Program-made: the position numbers and the translations under genes | Source of the DNA: Duganella guangzhouensis | GTDB lineage: Bacteria > Pseudomonadota > Gammaproteobacteria > Burkholderiales > Burkholderiaceae_D | NCBI RefSeq assembly: GCF_009674535.1 | Contig: NZ_WKJK01000002.1 | Span: forward strand, 124,001-188,000 | Reading direction: 5' to 3' | DNA: 64,000 nucleotides | The notes under the pieces: model-generated | The model's input: only the letters and a program-made list of their open reading frames with translations | Database searches by the model: none | Told to the model about the DNA's origin: nothing | Shown: piece by piece, positions 27,401-34,668 of the stretch | Layout of the letters: each line of letters opens with the position of its first letter | How positions within the stretch are numbered: the first letter of the stretch is position 1

Positions 27401-28229
27401 TCGCGCCCCATACCCGTTCACGCTCGGCGCGCTCGGCCTGTTCGAAGAATTCGCCAAAGCCCGCGATCAGATCGGCCTTGGTGAACACCACGTACACCGG
27501 CGCGAATACCTCCAGCCGCTCGATCAAATCCTGCACGCGCTTACGCAGACTGCGCGCCAGCGTGATGCCGCTTTCAGGATCGTCGCCACGCAACTCAGCG
27601 ATGCTGACCGCGATAATCACGCCATTGATCGGCGCCCGGCGGCGATACTTCTTCAGCAGATCCAGAAAACCGAACCACTCGGCACGGTGCTCCTCCAGCA
27701 CCGCATAGCGTCCTGCCGTATCGAGCAGGATGCCTTCGGTGGTGAAGAACCAGTCGCAGTTGCGCGTGCCGCCCACACCGTGCAGAACTTTGCCATCAGC
27801 GAAGGGAAACTGCAGGCCAGAGTTGGTGATGGCGGTGCTTTTCCCTGCCGCCGGATTGCCAATCACTACAAGCCAAGGCAATTCGTACAAGGCGTGCTTG
27901 CCGGAGACGATGCCCAGCTTGGAGCCTTTGATGGTGTCGAGCGCCTTCAACATGCTGTCGCGGATGGCCTTGACCTCGGCCGCGGTGGGATCTTCCGATG
28001 GCTTGCCGATCGCCTCACCCAACTGTTCCGCATCGCGCCGCGCACGCCAGCGGCGCCAGCCCCACACCGCGCCGGCCAGCGCCAGCATCACCACGGTGGC
28101 CGCCAGCGCCCAGATCAGCGCCAGTTCCAGCAGTTCCGCCCCCAGGTAGAACAAGGCCGCCATCGCGATCAGGCCCAGGATAGTGAGGTGGCGGCTATCG
28201 GTCAGAAAGATCCAGATTCTGCGCAACAT
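24447..28229 (-). CDS. tssM: T6SS inner-membrane protein TssM (IcmF)
   Basis: A 1260-residue IcmF-family protein. Two N-terminal TMs (about 15-65) precede a cytoplasmic NTPase-like domain with Walker A GNPAAGKSTAITNSG (about residue 130) and DTAGRYAVLEE. VYVVFTKADLIAGF is the G4-like NKxD element. A third TM lies at about 430-450 and a large periplasmic domain extends to the C-terminus (TssJ-binding part). The protein spans the envelope with TssJ and TssL. It is the first gene of this block after the M15 peptidase. Confidence 0.96.
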   Translation of the reverse strand: MLRRIWIFLTDSRHLTILGLIAMAALFYLGAELLELALIWALAATVVMLALAGAVWGWRRWRARRDAEQLGEAIGKPSEDPTAAEVKAIRDSMLKALDTIKGSKLGIVSGKHALYELPWLVVIGNPAAGKSTAITNSGLQFPFADGKVLHGVGGTRNCDWFFTTEGILLDTAGRYAVLEEHRAEWFGFLDLLKKYRRRAPINGVIIAVSIAELRGDDPESGITLARSLRKRVQDLIERLEVFAPVYVVFTKADLIAGFGEFFEQAERAERERVWGATMPYQRSTSSQQVMTFFDHAFDELCDGLKAMSLANMGQQRRERMEPGVFTFPLEFATIRVPLRAFLVTLFEENPFQFKPVFRGFYFTSALQEGLPLSEQSVRVAKRFALTTANAAPEASAGHAGFFLLNLFRKVIFADKDLVSQYASKNKIRLKYAAFFAAVLLLGASLGGWSWSYMGNRQLVSNVQADLDKVIKLQAKRLDLQSRLEALEIIQDRIEQLERYRDARPWSLRMGLYQGEQLERKLREEYFAGVKNVMLMPVVANLETLLSEMNAHADELQPPGATRPAEAGRQFQEASPTNVDDAYNALKSYLMLADKSHAEASHLNDQLPRHWRAWLENNRGAMPREQMIHSAERLMTFYLAQISDPAWPRIDLKLALVDQARDNLRRVVRGLPARERVYADIRARANTRFAAMTVARMVGEQDQALVTGSHAVPGAYTREAWEKFVQAAFREAANHELQSADWVLKTAARDDLTLEGSPEQIQKGLNDLYKADYAREWQKFVQGVSIANLNGFDAAVAAMNRLGDPQSSPLSKLLVEIHQQTSWDNPSVMSREMKEAQSGFINWIKYSLLRRAPAQIDVNLRLEPGRSDQPMGPVGREFAGIGKLVAAKDKDASLVRAYMESLSKLRSRLNQLKNQGDPGPGARQFMQQTLEGSGSELADALRYVDEQMLTGMTDAQKQAIRPLLVRPLMQTFAVLVTPAESEINKTWLAQVYEPFQQTLANKYPFSPNARIEAAGAEIAQFFGPDGLIAKFATTTLGPLVLRRGDVLAPRTWADMGISLSPQTVARFPGWIAPIAAGGVASPAAAQTVFQIQPMPAPGTLEYTVEIDGQQLRYRNTPAQWANMVHPGTQGTPGARITVVAFDGRSVDVFNEPGQFGLKRMIDAAAKQKRDGGVFELRWSSGAITVAMGLKIISSPDTSANAAAPQDQGFRGMRLPETIVGAMPGAGATTVGAVASQIAQSAPATTTGAAAALADTQAGAAR

Positions 28230-28327
28230 AGAAGGTGTCCGGCGAACACTGCGGCGCCCAGGCGACAGGCGGACCCGATCAATGTTGCCACCAACAAAGC
28301 CTGCATTTCTTGCGCCAGAACAATGCC

Positions 28328-29167
28328 TCAGCGCTTGACGGTACCGGGCACGCGCAGTTCGGTGTGGCCGAAATCCATCATGGTCCAGCGTCCGCCCCAG
28401 GTCATGCCGGCGGCCTCGGCGGCGGCGCCGTAGAGCTGGTAGCCGCGCATGACCCAGGGATCTTTTTCCGAAATCACCAGCTTGCCGTCGCGCAGAAAGG
28501 CGCAGTCGGCCGCCAGGCCGAACTGGTGATAACTCTGGAACGCCCTGGCATTGGTGACGCTGGGACCAGCCGCCGCCAGCGCGTTCTGCCGCTCCGGGCT
28601 GCGGTAGCCCTCCAGGATGGCCATGTCATAACCATGACGCTCCTTCATGATGCGGAACACCAGCAGCAGCCGCTGCGCATAGGCCGGGTCCAGTAGCTGC
28701 CAGTTGCGGTTGGCGCTGTCCAGCATCGGACGCACTAGTGTGACCTCGGCGGTAGTGAACACCGGTGGCGGCAATGGCGGCGGCGCCGCCAACTGCTCTC
28801 CCTGCAGCACGCCGGCGATCTGCTGGTTGATGGCGCGCGTGTCGTCATCGTAGCCGGACAGCATGGTGCGCCCGCCGAGCATCAGCGCCAGCAACGGCGG
28901 CACCGTTAGCAGCACCGACGCTGCCAGCAACAGCAGATAGCGCTGGCGCACGAAGCGCAGCGCGCGCCGCAGTCCGCCGCTGGCCTCACGTCCCAATCCC
29001 GCCGCCTGCTCGACGCCCTGCCGGCAACCGCCGCGCGCGCGATGACCGGCGCGGCGCCCCATCGCCCCCAACGCGCCCAGCACCACGTCGCGACCGGCCG
29101 GGAACAGCAACAGCCAGGCACAAAAACACGTCAACACGAAGAACAACAGCATGGAAAAGAGAAACAT
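28328..29167 (-). CDS. Membrane-anchored M15-family peptidase (TagX-like)
   Basis: A 279-residue protein with two N-terminal TMs (about 1-22 and about 82-103), so the catalytic domain is periplasmic. The M15 zinc site is visible: GYRSPERQNAL, SYHQFGLAADCAF (His and Asp ligands) and WGGRWTMMDFGHTEL (third ligand His). This layout is that of LD-endopeptidases such as phage endolysins and CwlK. Start 29167 is favoured because GGAG lies 6 nt upstream; ATG 29179 is possible. Lying 98 nt upstream of tssM on the same strand, it may open peptidoglycan for the secretion complex, as Acinetobacter TagX does. Confidence 0.82.
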   Translation of the reverse strand: MFLFSMLLFFVLTCFCAWLLLFPAGRDVVLGALGAMGRRAGHRARGGCRQGVEQAAGLGREASGGLRRALRFVRQRYLLLLAASVLLTVPPLLALMLGGRTMLSGYDDDTRAINQQIAGVLQGEQLAAPPPLPPPVFTTAEVTLVRPMLDSANRNWQLLDPAYAQRLLLVFRIMKERHGYDMAILEGYRSPERQNALAAAGPSVTNARAFQSYHQFGLAADCAFLRDGKLVISEKDPWVMRGYQLYGAAAEAAGMTWGGRWTMMDFGHTELRVPGTVKR

Positions 29168-29269
29168 GGTGCGCTCCATCAAAACGGGCCGACGCCAGTG
29201 ACCGGACACTGCATCGTAGGCCGTTCGCCGCGCCGCGACCTCGGCCAGATCAAACGCAAAGGGGATAAC

Positions 29270-30040
29270 GTGGATACGTCAAAGACCAAGCCCGATCTGA
29301 TGAGCGGAGCGTCGCGCGCCGCCGACAGCAAGCGCATCCTAGCAAATCTGGAACATGGTCCACGGCCGGCGGCCAGCCCCAAGCGCTCGGCCGGCTGGAC
29401 CATCGATGGCTGGACCATAGGATTGTGTGTGCTGCTGATATTGATGTGCAGCGTGGCATGGATGATGCACGACCGGAGGATCACGCCGGACACGTTCCGG
29501 CATGGCTACAGCAGCGACAGCACAACGGCCCGCAAGACGGCCACGCCGTCCATGCACGCCAACGATGCCGTGCCCGATGAGCAGGCTGCAGCCATCATTA
29601 ATGTCACGCCGCCAGCCACAGGCGATGACGATGTTGAGGAGGCGCGGGTGCCCCACAGCGCACCGGACGCCATGTCGGCAGCACCATCAACGGTACCGGC
29701 CACGTCCGCCGCCGTGCCGCCACGCACCACGACGACAGCCCAGCACAAGCCGGCGCCACGCGCGCCATCCGCGCCCTCAGCGCAGGACCGCCCGGCCACA
29801 CCAGCCAACGGCGACACCGACGTCACCCTGCTGACCGCCCTGGTAGCCCACGCCAACAAACCGGCCGCCGTCACGCCCGAACGCAGCCGCGACATCGTCG
29901 AACGGCAGGAAGGCGACAACACCGCGCAACTGCTGACGCGCTGCAAGCAGTTGGGCATGATAGAAGGCATGCTGTGCCGCTCGCGCATCTGCTCCGGCCG
30001 GTGGGAAAACGACACCGCCTGCCGCGCGCCGGCACACTGA
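29270..30040 (+). CDS. Single-TM protein of unknown function with Cys-rich C-terminus
   Basis: A 256-residue protein starting at GTG 29270, supported by AAAGGGG at good spacing. A cytoplasmic N-terminus of about 45 residues precedes one TM (IGLCVLLILMCSVAWMM). A long Ala/Pro/Thr-rich, probably disordered periplasmic stretch follows. The conserved-looking C-terminus LLTRCKQLGMIEGMLCRSRICSGRW has four cysteines including one further on. Such tails recur in hypothetical proteins of Oxalobacteraceae as far as I recall. It is divergent from the T6SS M15 gene; any role in secretion is unproven. Confidence 0.65.
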   Translation: MDTSKTKPDLMSGASRAADSKRILANLEHGPRPAASPKRSAGWTIDGWTIGLCVLLILMCSVAWMMHDRRITPDTFRHGYSSDSTTARKTATPSMHANDAVPDEQAAAIINVTPPATGDDDVEEARVPHSAPDAMSAAPSTVPATSAAVPPRTTTTAQHKPAPRAPSAPSAQDRPATPANGDTDVTLLTALVAHANKPAAVTPERSRDIVERQEGDNTAQLLTRCKQLGMIEGMLCRSRICSGRWENDTACRAPAH

Positions 30041-30045
30041 ACGAC

Positions 30046-30750
30046 TTAACCGCGCTTAGGCGAATCCAGCCCTTTGATGACCGCCGGACGCGCCACGAAG
30101 GCATCCAGCACGCGCTGCACATTGCTGAACTTGTGGAACTCCACCAGCTCGCCAGCGCCATAGAAATTCACCAGATTGCGCACCCACGGCAGGATCGCGA
30201 TATCGGCGATGGTGTACTGATCGCCCATGATCCACTGGCGGCCTTCCAGGCGCTGGTCCAGCACACTCAGCAGGCGCTTGGATTCATTGATGTAACGGTC
30301 GCGCGGACGCTTGTCCTCATACTCCTTGCCGGCGAACTTGTGGAAGAAGCCGACCTGGCCGAACATCGGGCCGATGCCGCCCATCTGGAACATCACCCAC
30401 TGAATGGTTTCATAGCGGCCGGCGGCGTCCTGCGGGATCAGCTGGCCGGTCTTGTCCGCGATATACAGCAGAATGGCGCCGGACTCGAACAGCGGCAGCG
30501 GTTTGCCGTCCGGACCGTTCGGATCGATGATGGCCGGGATCTTGTTATTCGGATTCAGCGACAGGAACTCCGGCGACATCTGATCGTTCTTGTCGAAGCT
30601 GACCAGATGCGGCTCGTACGCCAGGCCGGTCTCCTCCAGCGCAATCGACACCTTCACGCCATTCGGCGTCGGCAGCGAGTACAGCTGAATACGCTCGGGA
30701 TGCTGGGCCGGCCATTTGCCGGTGATAGGGAATGCGGACAAATCTGCCAT
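30046..30750 (-). CDS. Glutathione S-transferase / disulfide-bond oxidoreductase (YghU/YfcG type)
   Basis: A 234-residue Nu-class-like GST. The N-terminal thioredoxin-like domain has LYSLPTPNGVKVSIALEETG, NPNNKIPAIIDP and LFESGAILLYIADKTG. The all-helical C-terminal domain has PMFGQVGFFHKFAG and YTIADIAILPWVRN. Members reduce disulfides or peroxides with glutathione. It is convergent with the preceding gene (5-nt gap) and divergent from the PLD-like gene. Confidence 0.9.
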   Translation of the reverse strand: MADLSAFPITGKWPAQHPERIQLYSLPTPNGVKVSIALEETGLAYEPHLVSFDKNDQMSPEFLSLNPNNKIPAIIDPNGPDGKPLPLFESGAILLYIADKTGQLIPQDAAGRYETIQWVMFQMGGIGPMFGQVGFFHKFAGKEYEDKRPRDRYINESKRLLSVLDQRLEGRQWIMGDQYTIADIAILPWVRNLVNFYGAGELVEFHKFSNVQRVLDAFVARPAVIKGLDSPKRG

Positions 30751-30904
30751 GGGATACCTACTCTCAAGATAACGATCTGGCGATTATCCACGAAGCCGGA
30801 AAAATCTGCTGACGGCCACAATAACGCGGCAATGTGAGAGTATTTTGGCAATGGAATGTAGGTACAATCAACGGCGCCACCCCTCCCCCCGCCCAAGGAC
30901 CACC

Positions 30905-32719
30905 ATGACCCAACTGACCGTAACCGCCCATCGCGGCGACTGCAAAACGCTGCTCGCCTACAGCCTGCCCGAAAATCTCGCCGCCGGGCTGGCCGGCTTT
31001 ACCATCATCTGCCAGCCCGAGGGCGTGGCCCCCTACTATCTGTACAACACGCTGCAGTTCGAGCATCCCGACCAGCATGCCCAGGTAGCGATAGAGCCAG
31101 CCTACTCCAGCGTCAACGCACCGCTGCACAAATTCCGCTGGCTGCACGTGCCCGGCTCCTTCCACGGCGCCCCGACGCCCGTCTTCGGCACCTACAAATA
31201 CACCGTGGTGCCGCGCTATTTCGACCCGCAGGAACACCTGAAGCCGCTGGATACCACACTGGGCTCCAGTGTCGAAGTGTACGTCGGCCCATTTACCAAG
31301 GATGGCCTGCAGTTGGGCTTCACACGCGGCTACACCCAGTCGCAAGCCTTCGTCCACCATTTCGGCAGCAAAGCTCGCATCCAGCCAACCGGCCGCGACC
31401 TGCTGTACGACACCACACAACAGGCAGGCACCTCGCCGGAGGGCCAACCCTATACCTATGCCGAAGCCTACGACTGGCTGGGCTTTACGGCACGCGACCG
31501 CATCTTCGCCTTCCTCGATGAGGTGATCGCCGATCCCAAGCAATACCTGCAAGTGTTTGCCTACGACCTCAACGAACCCGACGTCTGCAAGCGCCTGCTG
31601 CAACTGGCTGGCGAAGGCCGCGTACGCATCATCCTCGACAACGCCGGCCTGCATCACTCGGTGGCCACGCCAAAGATGGAAGACCGTTTTGAACAGGCCT
31701 TCAACGCCGTCACCAAGGGTGCCGCGCAAATCAAACGCGGCCACTTCGGCAGCTTCGCGCACGACAAGGTATTCGTCTCCTTCACCGCCGAGAAAGCACT
31801 GAAAGTCCTCACCGGCTCCACCAACTTTTCCACCACCGGTCTGTACGTCAACTCCAACCACATCCTGGTGCTCGACGACAGCGACGTGGCGCAGACCTAT
31901 GGCGACATGTTCGAAGCCGTATGGGCCACCGACGTCAAACTCGCCGCGTATGTAAAAACACCGTTCTCCACGCTGGAGTACGACGTCCCGACCACCGCAT
32001 TGCCGCCCACCCGGATCAGCTTCGCGCCGCACGCGCCGGCGGTGGCGCAGCAGATCCTGCAAGACATCGTCACGCGGGTCGAGGAGGAAGGAACACGAAC
32101 TGGCGGCAACGCCAGCGTATTGTTTGCGGTGATGGACATCGGCGTCGGCGCCAGCCCGGTCTACGACGCGCTGAAAACCCTGAACGCCAACCCGAAAGTG
32201 GTCAGCTTCGGCATATCCGACGATAGCCAGCACATCGCCCTGTACGAGCCGGGCCAACCAACCGGCTTGCTGGTCACCGGCAAGCCAGGACAGACGCTGC
32301 TGCCGCCACCGTTCGACCAAGTGCCCAATGTGGTCGGCATCGGGCATCAGATCCATCACAAGTTCGTGGTGTGCGGCTTCAACACGCCGGAAGCGGTGGT
32401 GTACTGCGGCTCCTCCAACCTGGTGAGCAGCGGCGAGGAAAAGAACGGCGACAACCTGCTGACCATCCGCGACACCGAAGTGGCCACCGTCTTCGCCATC
32501 GAAGCACTGGGCCTGGTCGACCACTTCCAGTTCATGGACCGGATGACGAAAAAGTCCGACGCCGCCAAGCCGCTGGACAAGCTCCCCGCCAACAAACAGA
32601 AAGCCGCAAAGCAGGTCGGCTGGTTCCTGTCCACCACCGACGTCTGGACCAAGCCCTATTTCAAAGAGGACGATTTCCGCGCCCGCGATCGCAAGCTGTT
32701 CTCTGGCGCTACTGATTGA
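30905..32719 (+). CDS. Phospholipase D-like protein with two atypical HKD motifs
   Basis: A 604-residue protein with two PLD-fold halves. Half one has H286-D-K288 and then GSTNFS; half two has H484-H-K486 and then GSSNLVSSG. In both, the HxK and GSxN parts are present but the Asp expected five residues after Lys is replaced (Phe and Gly). That departs from the classical HxKxxxxD signature. No signal peptide is seen. AAGGA precedes ATG 30905. It could be a nuclease, a phosphodiesterase or a secreted effector; the T6SS is close by but no effector adaptor or PAAR is linked. Function not established. Confidence 0.75.
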   Translation: MTQLTVTAHRGDCKTLLAYSLPENLAAGLAGFTIICQPEGVAPYYLYNTLQFEHPDQHAQVAIEPAYSSVNAPLHKFRWLHVPGSFHGAPTPVFGTYKYTVVPRYFDPQEHLKPLDTTLGSSVEVYVGPFTKDGLQLGFTRGYTQSQAFVHHFGSKARIQPTGRDLLYDTTQQAGTSPEGQPYTYAEAYDWLGFTARDRIFAFLDEVIADPKQYLQVFAYDLNEPDVCKRLLQLAGEGRVRIILDNAGLHHSVATPKMEDRFEQAFNAVTKGAAQIKRGHFGSFAHDKVFVSFTAEKALKVLTGSTNFSTTGLYVNSNHILVLDDSDVAQTYGDMFEAVWATDVKLAAYVKTPFSTLEYDVPTTALPPTRISFAPHAPAVAQQILQDIVTRVEEEGTRTGGNASVLFAVMDIGVGASPVYDALKTLNANPKVVSFGISDDSQHIALYEPGQPTGLLVTGKPGQTLLPPPFDQVPNVVGIGHQIHHKFVVCGFNTPEAVVYCGSSNLVSSGEEKNGDNLLTIRDTEVATVFAIEALGLVDHFQFMDRMTKKSDAAKPLDKLPANKQKAAKQVGWFLSTTDVWTKPYFKEDDFRARDRKLFSGATD

Positions 32720-32862
32720 TTGATCATGCTGTCACGACGGGCGGTGATTTGTTCTAAGGTATTGATCCGCCCTTCGCCACGCCTGGCCTGCTCCAGGCTT
32801 CGCAACAACGCGGCCTCAAAAGCAGCAATCTCAGGATCAATGATTGGCTTGGTTCGCTTCAT
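32656..32862 (-). CDS. Small antitoxin-like protein, possibly truncated
   Basis: Sixty-eight codons with a strong ribosome site (GAAGGAG, 6 nt before ATG 32862). The N-terminal 45 residues (FEAALLRSLEQARRGEGRI, then EQITARR) look like small antitoxins of the BrnA/CopG-like kind. The remainder, which overlaps the 3' end of the PLD-like gene by 64 nt, has no resemblance to an antitoxin DNA-binding end. It may be the stump of an antitoxin whose downstream part was replaced. No toxin gene is adjacent. Confidence 0.45.
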   Translation of the reverse strand: MKRTKPIIDPEIAAFEAALLRSLEQARRGEGRINTLEQITARRDSMINQSVAPENSLRSRARKSSSLK

Positions 32863-32882
32863 CACACCTCTCCTTCGGCAGG

Positions 32883-33632
32883 TTAGAAGCGGAAATCAAC
32901 CAAATAGTTCCCCGACACCGCTTGAATAGGTGTTGCTGGGTCAGCCAGGTATTCCGTTTCCCTGGTGCTGTGATACGGGCTGTAAACCCGAACAACGGCC
33001 ACCTCCCCAAAGTAGCCAAACATGGATGTATGCGAAGAGGAATACTGCAGAAAACCAGAAGCCACCACCGACTCGACGAGCGACTGTAAAGTTACCTGAC
33101 CATCAAACTCCAAGCTCAAACTCAGCGGGCCAACCTGATCGTCAGCGGCGCAGCATGCCTCTCGCAGCACTTTGATCTTCATGGGTAAGCTCGGGCGCAG
33201 ATCCATAGCTACTGGCTGAACTATATGCTTCCCCTCCTCTCCATTTGCCCACCACGCTTCAATCTCTGGGAAGCAAGCGATGGCATATTCGACGACTTCA
33301 TCAGGTTCATAGTGAATGCGGAGCGTCCTGATGACTTCCAGCCACGGGCGCTTCAGATGAAACCAAGAATTCAAGCCGGCGCCACGCGTGCGCTGCAGGC
33401 GACCGCTCTGAGTTCGGGGCTTAACCGATCCACCTTCAACGGCATTGAAATTGAAAACGAAATAGGGTCGGTGGTACTTATCCCACTGAACGTCAAGCGT
33501 ATAAATTAAGTCACCATCGACTTTGCGGAACTCAGTGAAAAACGGATCGCTCGATGGAATTCGTACGAAACCTCGCGACTCTGCGAAAGGATAAAAAAGT
33601 CGCTTGAAGGATGCACGCAGGGTGTTGGGCAT
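32883..33632 (-). CDS. Unknown protein, DUF4304-like
   Basis: A 249-residue cytoplasmic protein, no TM or signal peptide. The start MPNTLRASFKRLFYPFAESRGF followed by FFTEFRKVDGDLIYTLDVQWDKYHRPYFVFNFNA resembles DUF4304-type proteins, which are frequent in accessory regions and often thought to be immunity proteins. AT content is somewhat higher than in the core genes. It starts 8 nt after the next gene upstream, so the two are probably co-transcribed. Function unknown. Confidence 0.65.
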   Translation of the reverse strand: MPNTLRASFKRLFYPFAESRGFVRIPSSDPFFTEFRKVDGDLIYTLDVQWDKYHRPYFVFNFNAVEGGSVKPRTQSGRLQRTRGAGLNSWFHLKRPWLEVIRTLRIHYEPDEVVEYAIACFPEIEAWWANGEEGKHIVQPVAMDLRPSLPMKIKVLREACCAADDQVGPLSLSLEFDGQVTLQSLVESVVASGFLQYSSSHTSMFGYFGEVAVVRVYSPYHSTRETEYLADPATPIQAVSGNYLVDFRF

Positions 33633-33640
33633 AACAATGG

Positions 33641-34132
33641 CTACTGCGTCAGTTTAGCGCCACCCGCCAGGTAAGCTGGCGCCTGCAAAGCTTGCGCATA
33701 CTGACTCTCGGATATAAACGGCCAATAAACAACGTCGCCAGCTACAGAGACGCGTCGCGAGTAGATACGGCCGGCGGCACCGAGCGTGAGCAAGTTCAGC
33801 AAAGTCAGCAGCGCCGATTGAGCGCGTGACAGCACTGGCCAAGAATATGGCAACCCAGATTTCAGGAAGAGAATGCAGCGCACAGCTTTATCGCGTTCCA
33901 AAGGCGAGAGTTCGTCAGGGCCAGTCAGGCGATACTCTCTCATATCGCAATACAGCATCCAGAAATATTCGTAAATTGCAGACACTGTGGGATCCGGAGA
34001 CGATGGAACAGCATCGTCGAATTCGTAATTGGATATCCGGCCGACAACCAGCCAGCGAGCGCATTCCGCCAGTGTTGATCGAGCCCGCTGGAGCTGATGG
34101 CTAGTCATTTTTGCGTCATGCCTTGAACGCAT
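33641..34132 (-). CDS. Unknown protein
   Basis: A protein of about 163 residues (start uncertain: ATG 34132 or 34108; neither has a strong ribosome site). It has a YEYFWMLYCDMREYRL segment, LERDKAVRCILFLKSGLPYSWP and a hydrophobic stretch ALLTLLNLLTLGAAG that may contact a membrane. No family recognised. It lies between two other unknown genes in one orientation, forming a small three-gene unit ending with the DUF4304-like gene. Confidence 0.55.
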   Translation of the reverse strand: MRSRHDAKMTSHQLQRARSTLAECARWLVVGRISNYEFDDAVPSSPDPTVSAIYEYFWMLYCDMREYRLTGPDELSPLERDKAVRCILFLKSGLPYSWPVLSRAQSALLTLLNLLTLGAAGRIYSRRVSVAGDVVYWPFISESQYAQALQAPAYLAGGAKLTQ

Positions 34133-34379
34133 TGCGCTTCGCTTTGCGTCTCGCCAGAAACACCCCAAGCATCAAGCCAAGCGACTGAATTAACGAGGCG
34201 CCAATGAAGATCACAACAGGAGAAAGCTCTGACTCTTCACTGGGCATTGAACGCATGAGGTTCACCAGAAAATAGAGCAAGCCGCTGGCCGGCACACAAA
34301 CCGCATACTGCCACCAGGCCTGACGCGTAAAAGTACCGATGGCATAGCCACAAGCGATTGCAATCAGCCAGTAGATCAA
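34116..34379 (-). CDS. Small membrane protein, three predicted TM segments
   Basis: Eighty-seven residues. TTG 34379 is chosen because GAGGGG lies 8 nt before it; GTG 34394 is also possible. Hydrophobic segments: IYWLIAIACGYAIGTF, YAVCVPASGLLYFLVNLM and VVIFIGASLIQSLGLMLGVFLA, then a basic tail RRKAKRN. No family recognised. First gene of the three-gene unknown unit next to the tRNA-Asn cluster. Confidence 0.55.
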   Translation of the reverse strand: MIYWLIAIACGYAIGTFTRQAWWQYAVCVPASGLLYFLVNLMRSMPSEESELSPVVIFIGASLIQSLGLMLGVFLARRKAKRNAFKA

Positions 34380-34460
34380 TTCGAATCCCCTCACGTCAAC
34401 GTTTTCAAAACATTAACATGCCAGAGAACGGCAATTTGAGCAAGATCCTTGAGTACACCG

Positions 34461-34500
34461 GAAAAGAAAAATGCCTTGCACGCGAATGCAAGGCATTTTG
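34461..34500 (-). terminator. Terminator of tRNA-Asn copy 1
   Basis: Perfect 10-bp inverted repeat (34471-34480 and 34487-34496) with 6-nt loop. On the minus strand it is followed by TTTTTCTTTTCC. Confidence 0.85.
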
Positions 34501-34505
34501 AATTC

Positions 34506-34581
34506 TGGCTCCCCGACCTGGACTCGAACCAGGGACCTGCGGATTAACAGTCCGTCGCTCTACCGACTGAGCTATCAGGGA
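34506..34581 (-). tRNA. tRNA-Asn(GTT), intact copy 1
   Basis: Seventy-six nt with encoded CCA. The acceptor stem TCCCTGA pairs with TCGGGGA. The D arm is GCTCAGTCGGTAGAGC, the anticodon loop CTGTTAA (anticodon GTT) and the T arm CCTGGTTCGAGTCCAGG. Its own promoter is visible upstream: TATAAT a few nt before the gene with TAGACA 17 nt further up. Identical to three other intact copies in this window. Confidence 0.97.
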
Positions 34582-34668
34582 ATTGAGGCCAGAATTATAT
34601 CCAGCACATCCACTTCTGTCTAGTGCCGAGACGCCGAATCATCAGTACGCACAAATAGAAAAAATGCC

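Noticed and set aside
24396-28433. Several long plus-strand frames opposite tssM and tagF
   Set aside because: GC-rich antisense shadows; rich in Arg/His/Ala and without domain signatures.
33826-34104. Plus-strand 92-codon frame
   Set aside because: Antisense to a longer unknown gene that fits the orientation of its neighbours; no ribosome site.
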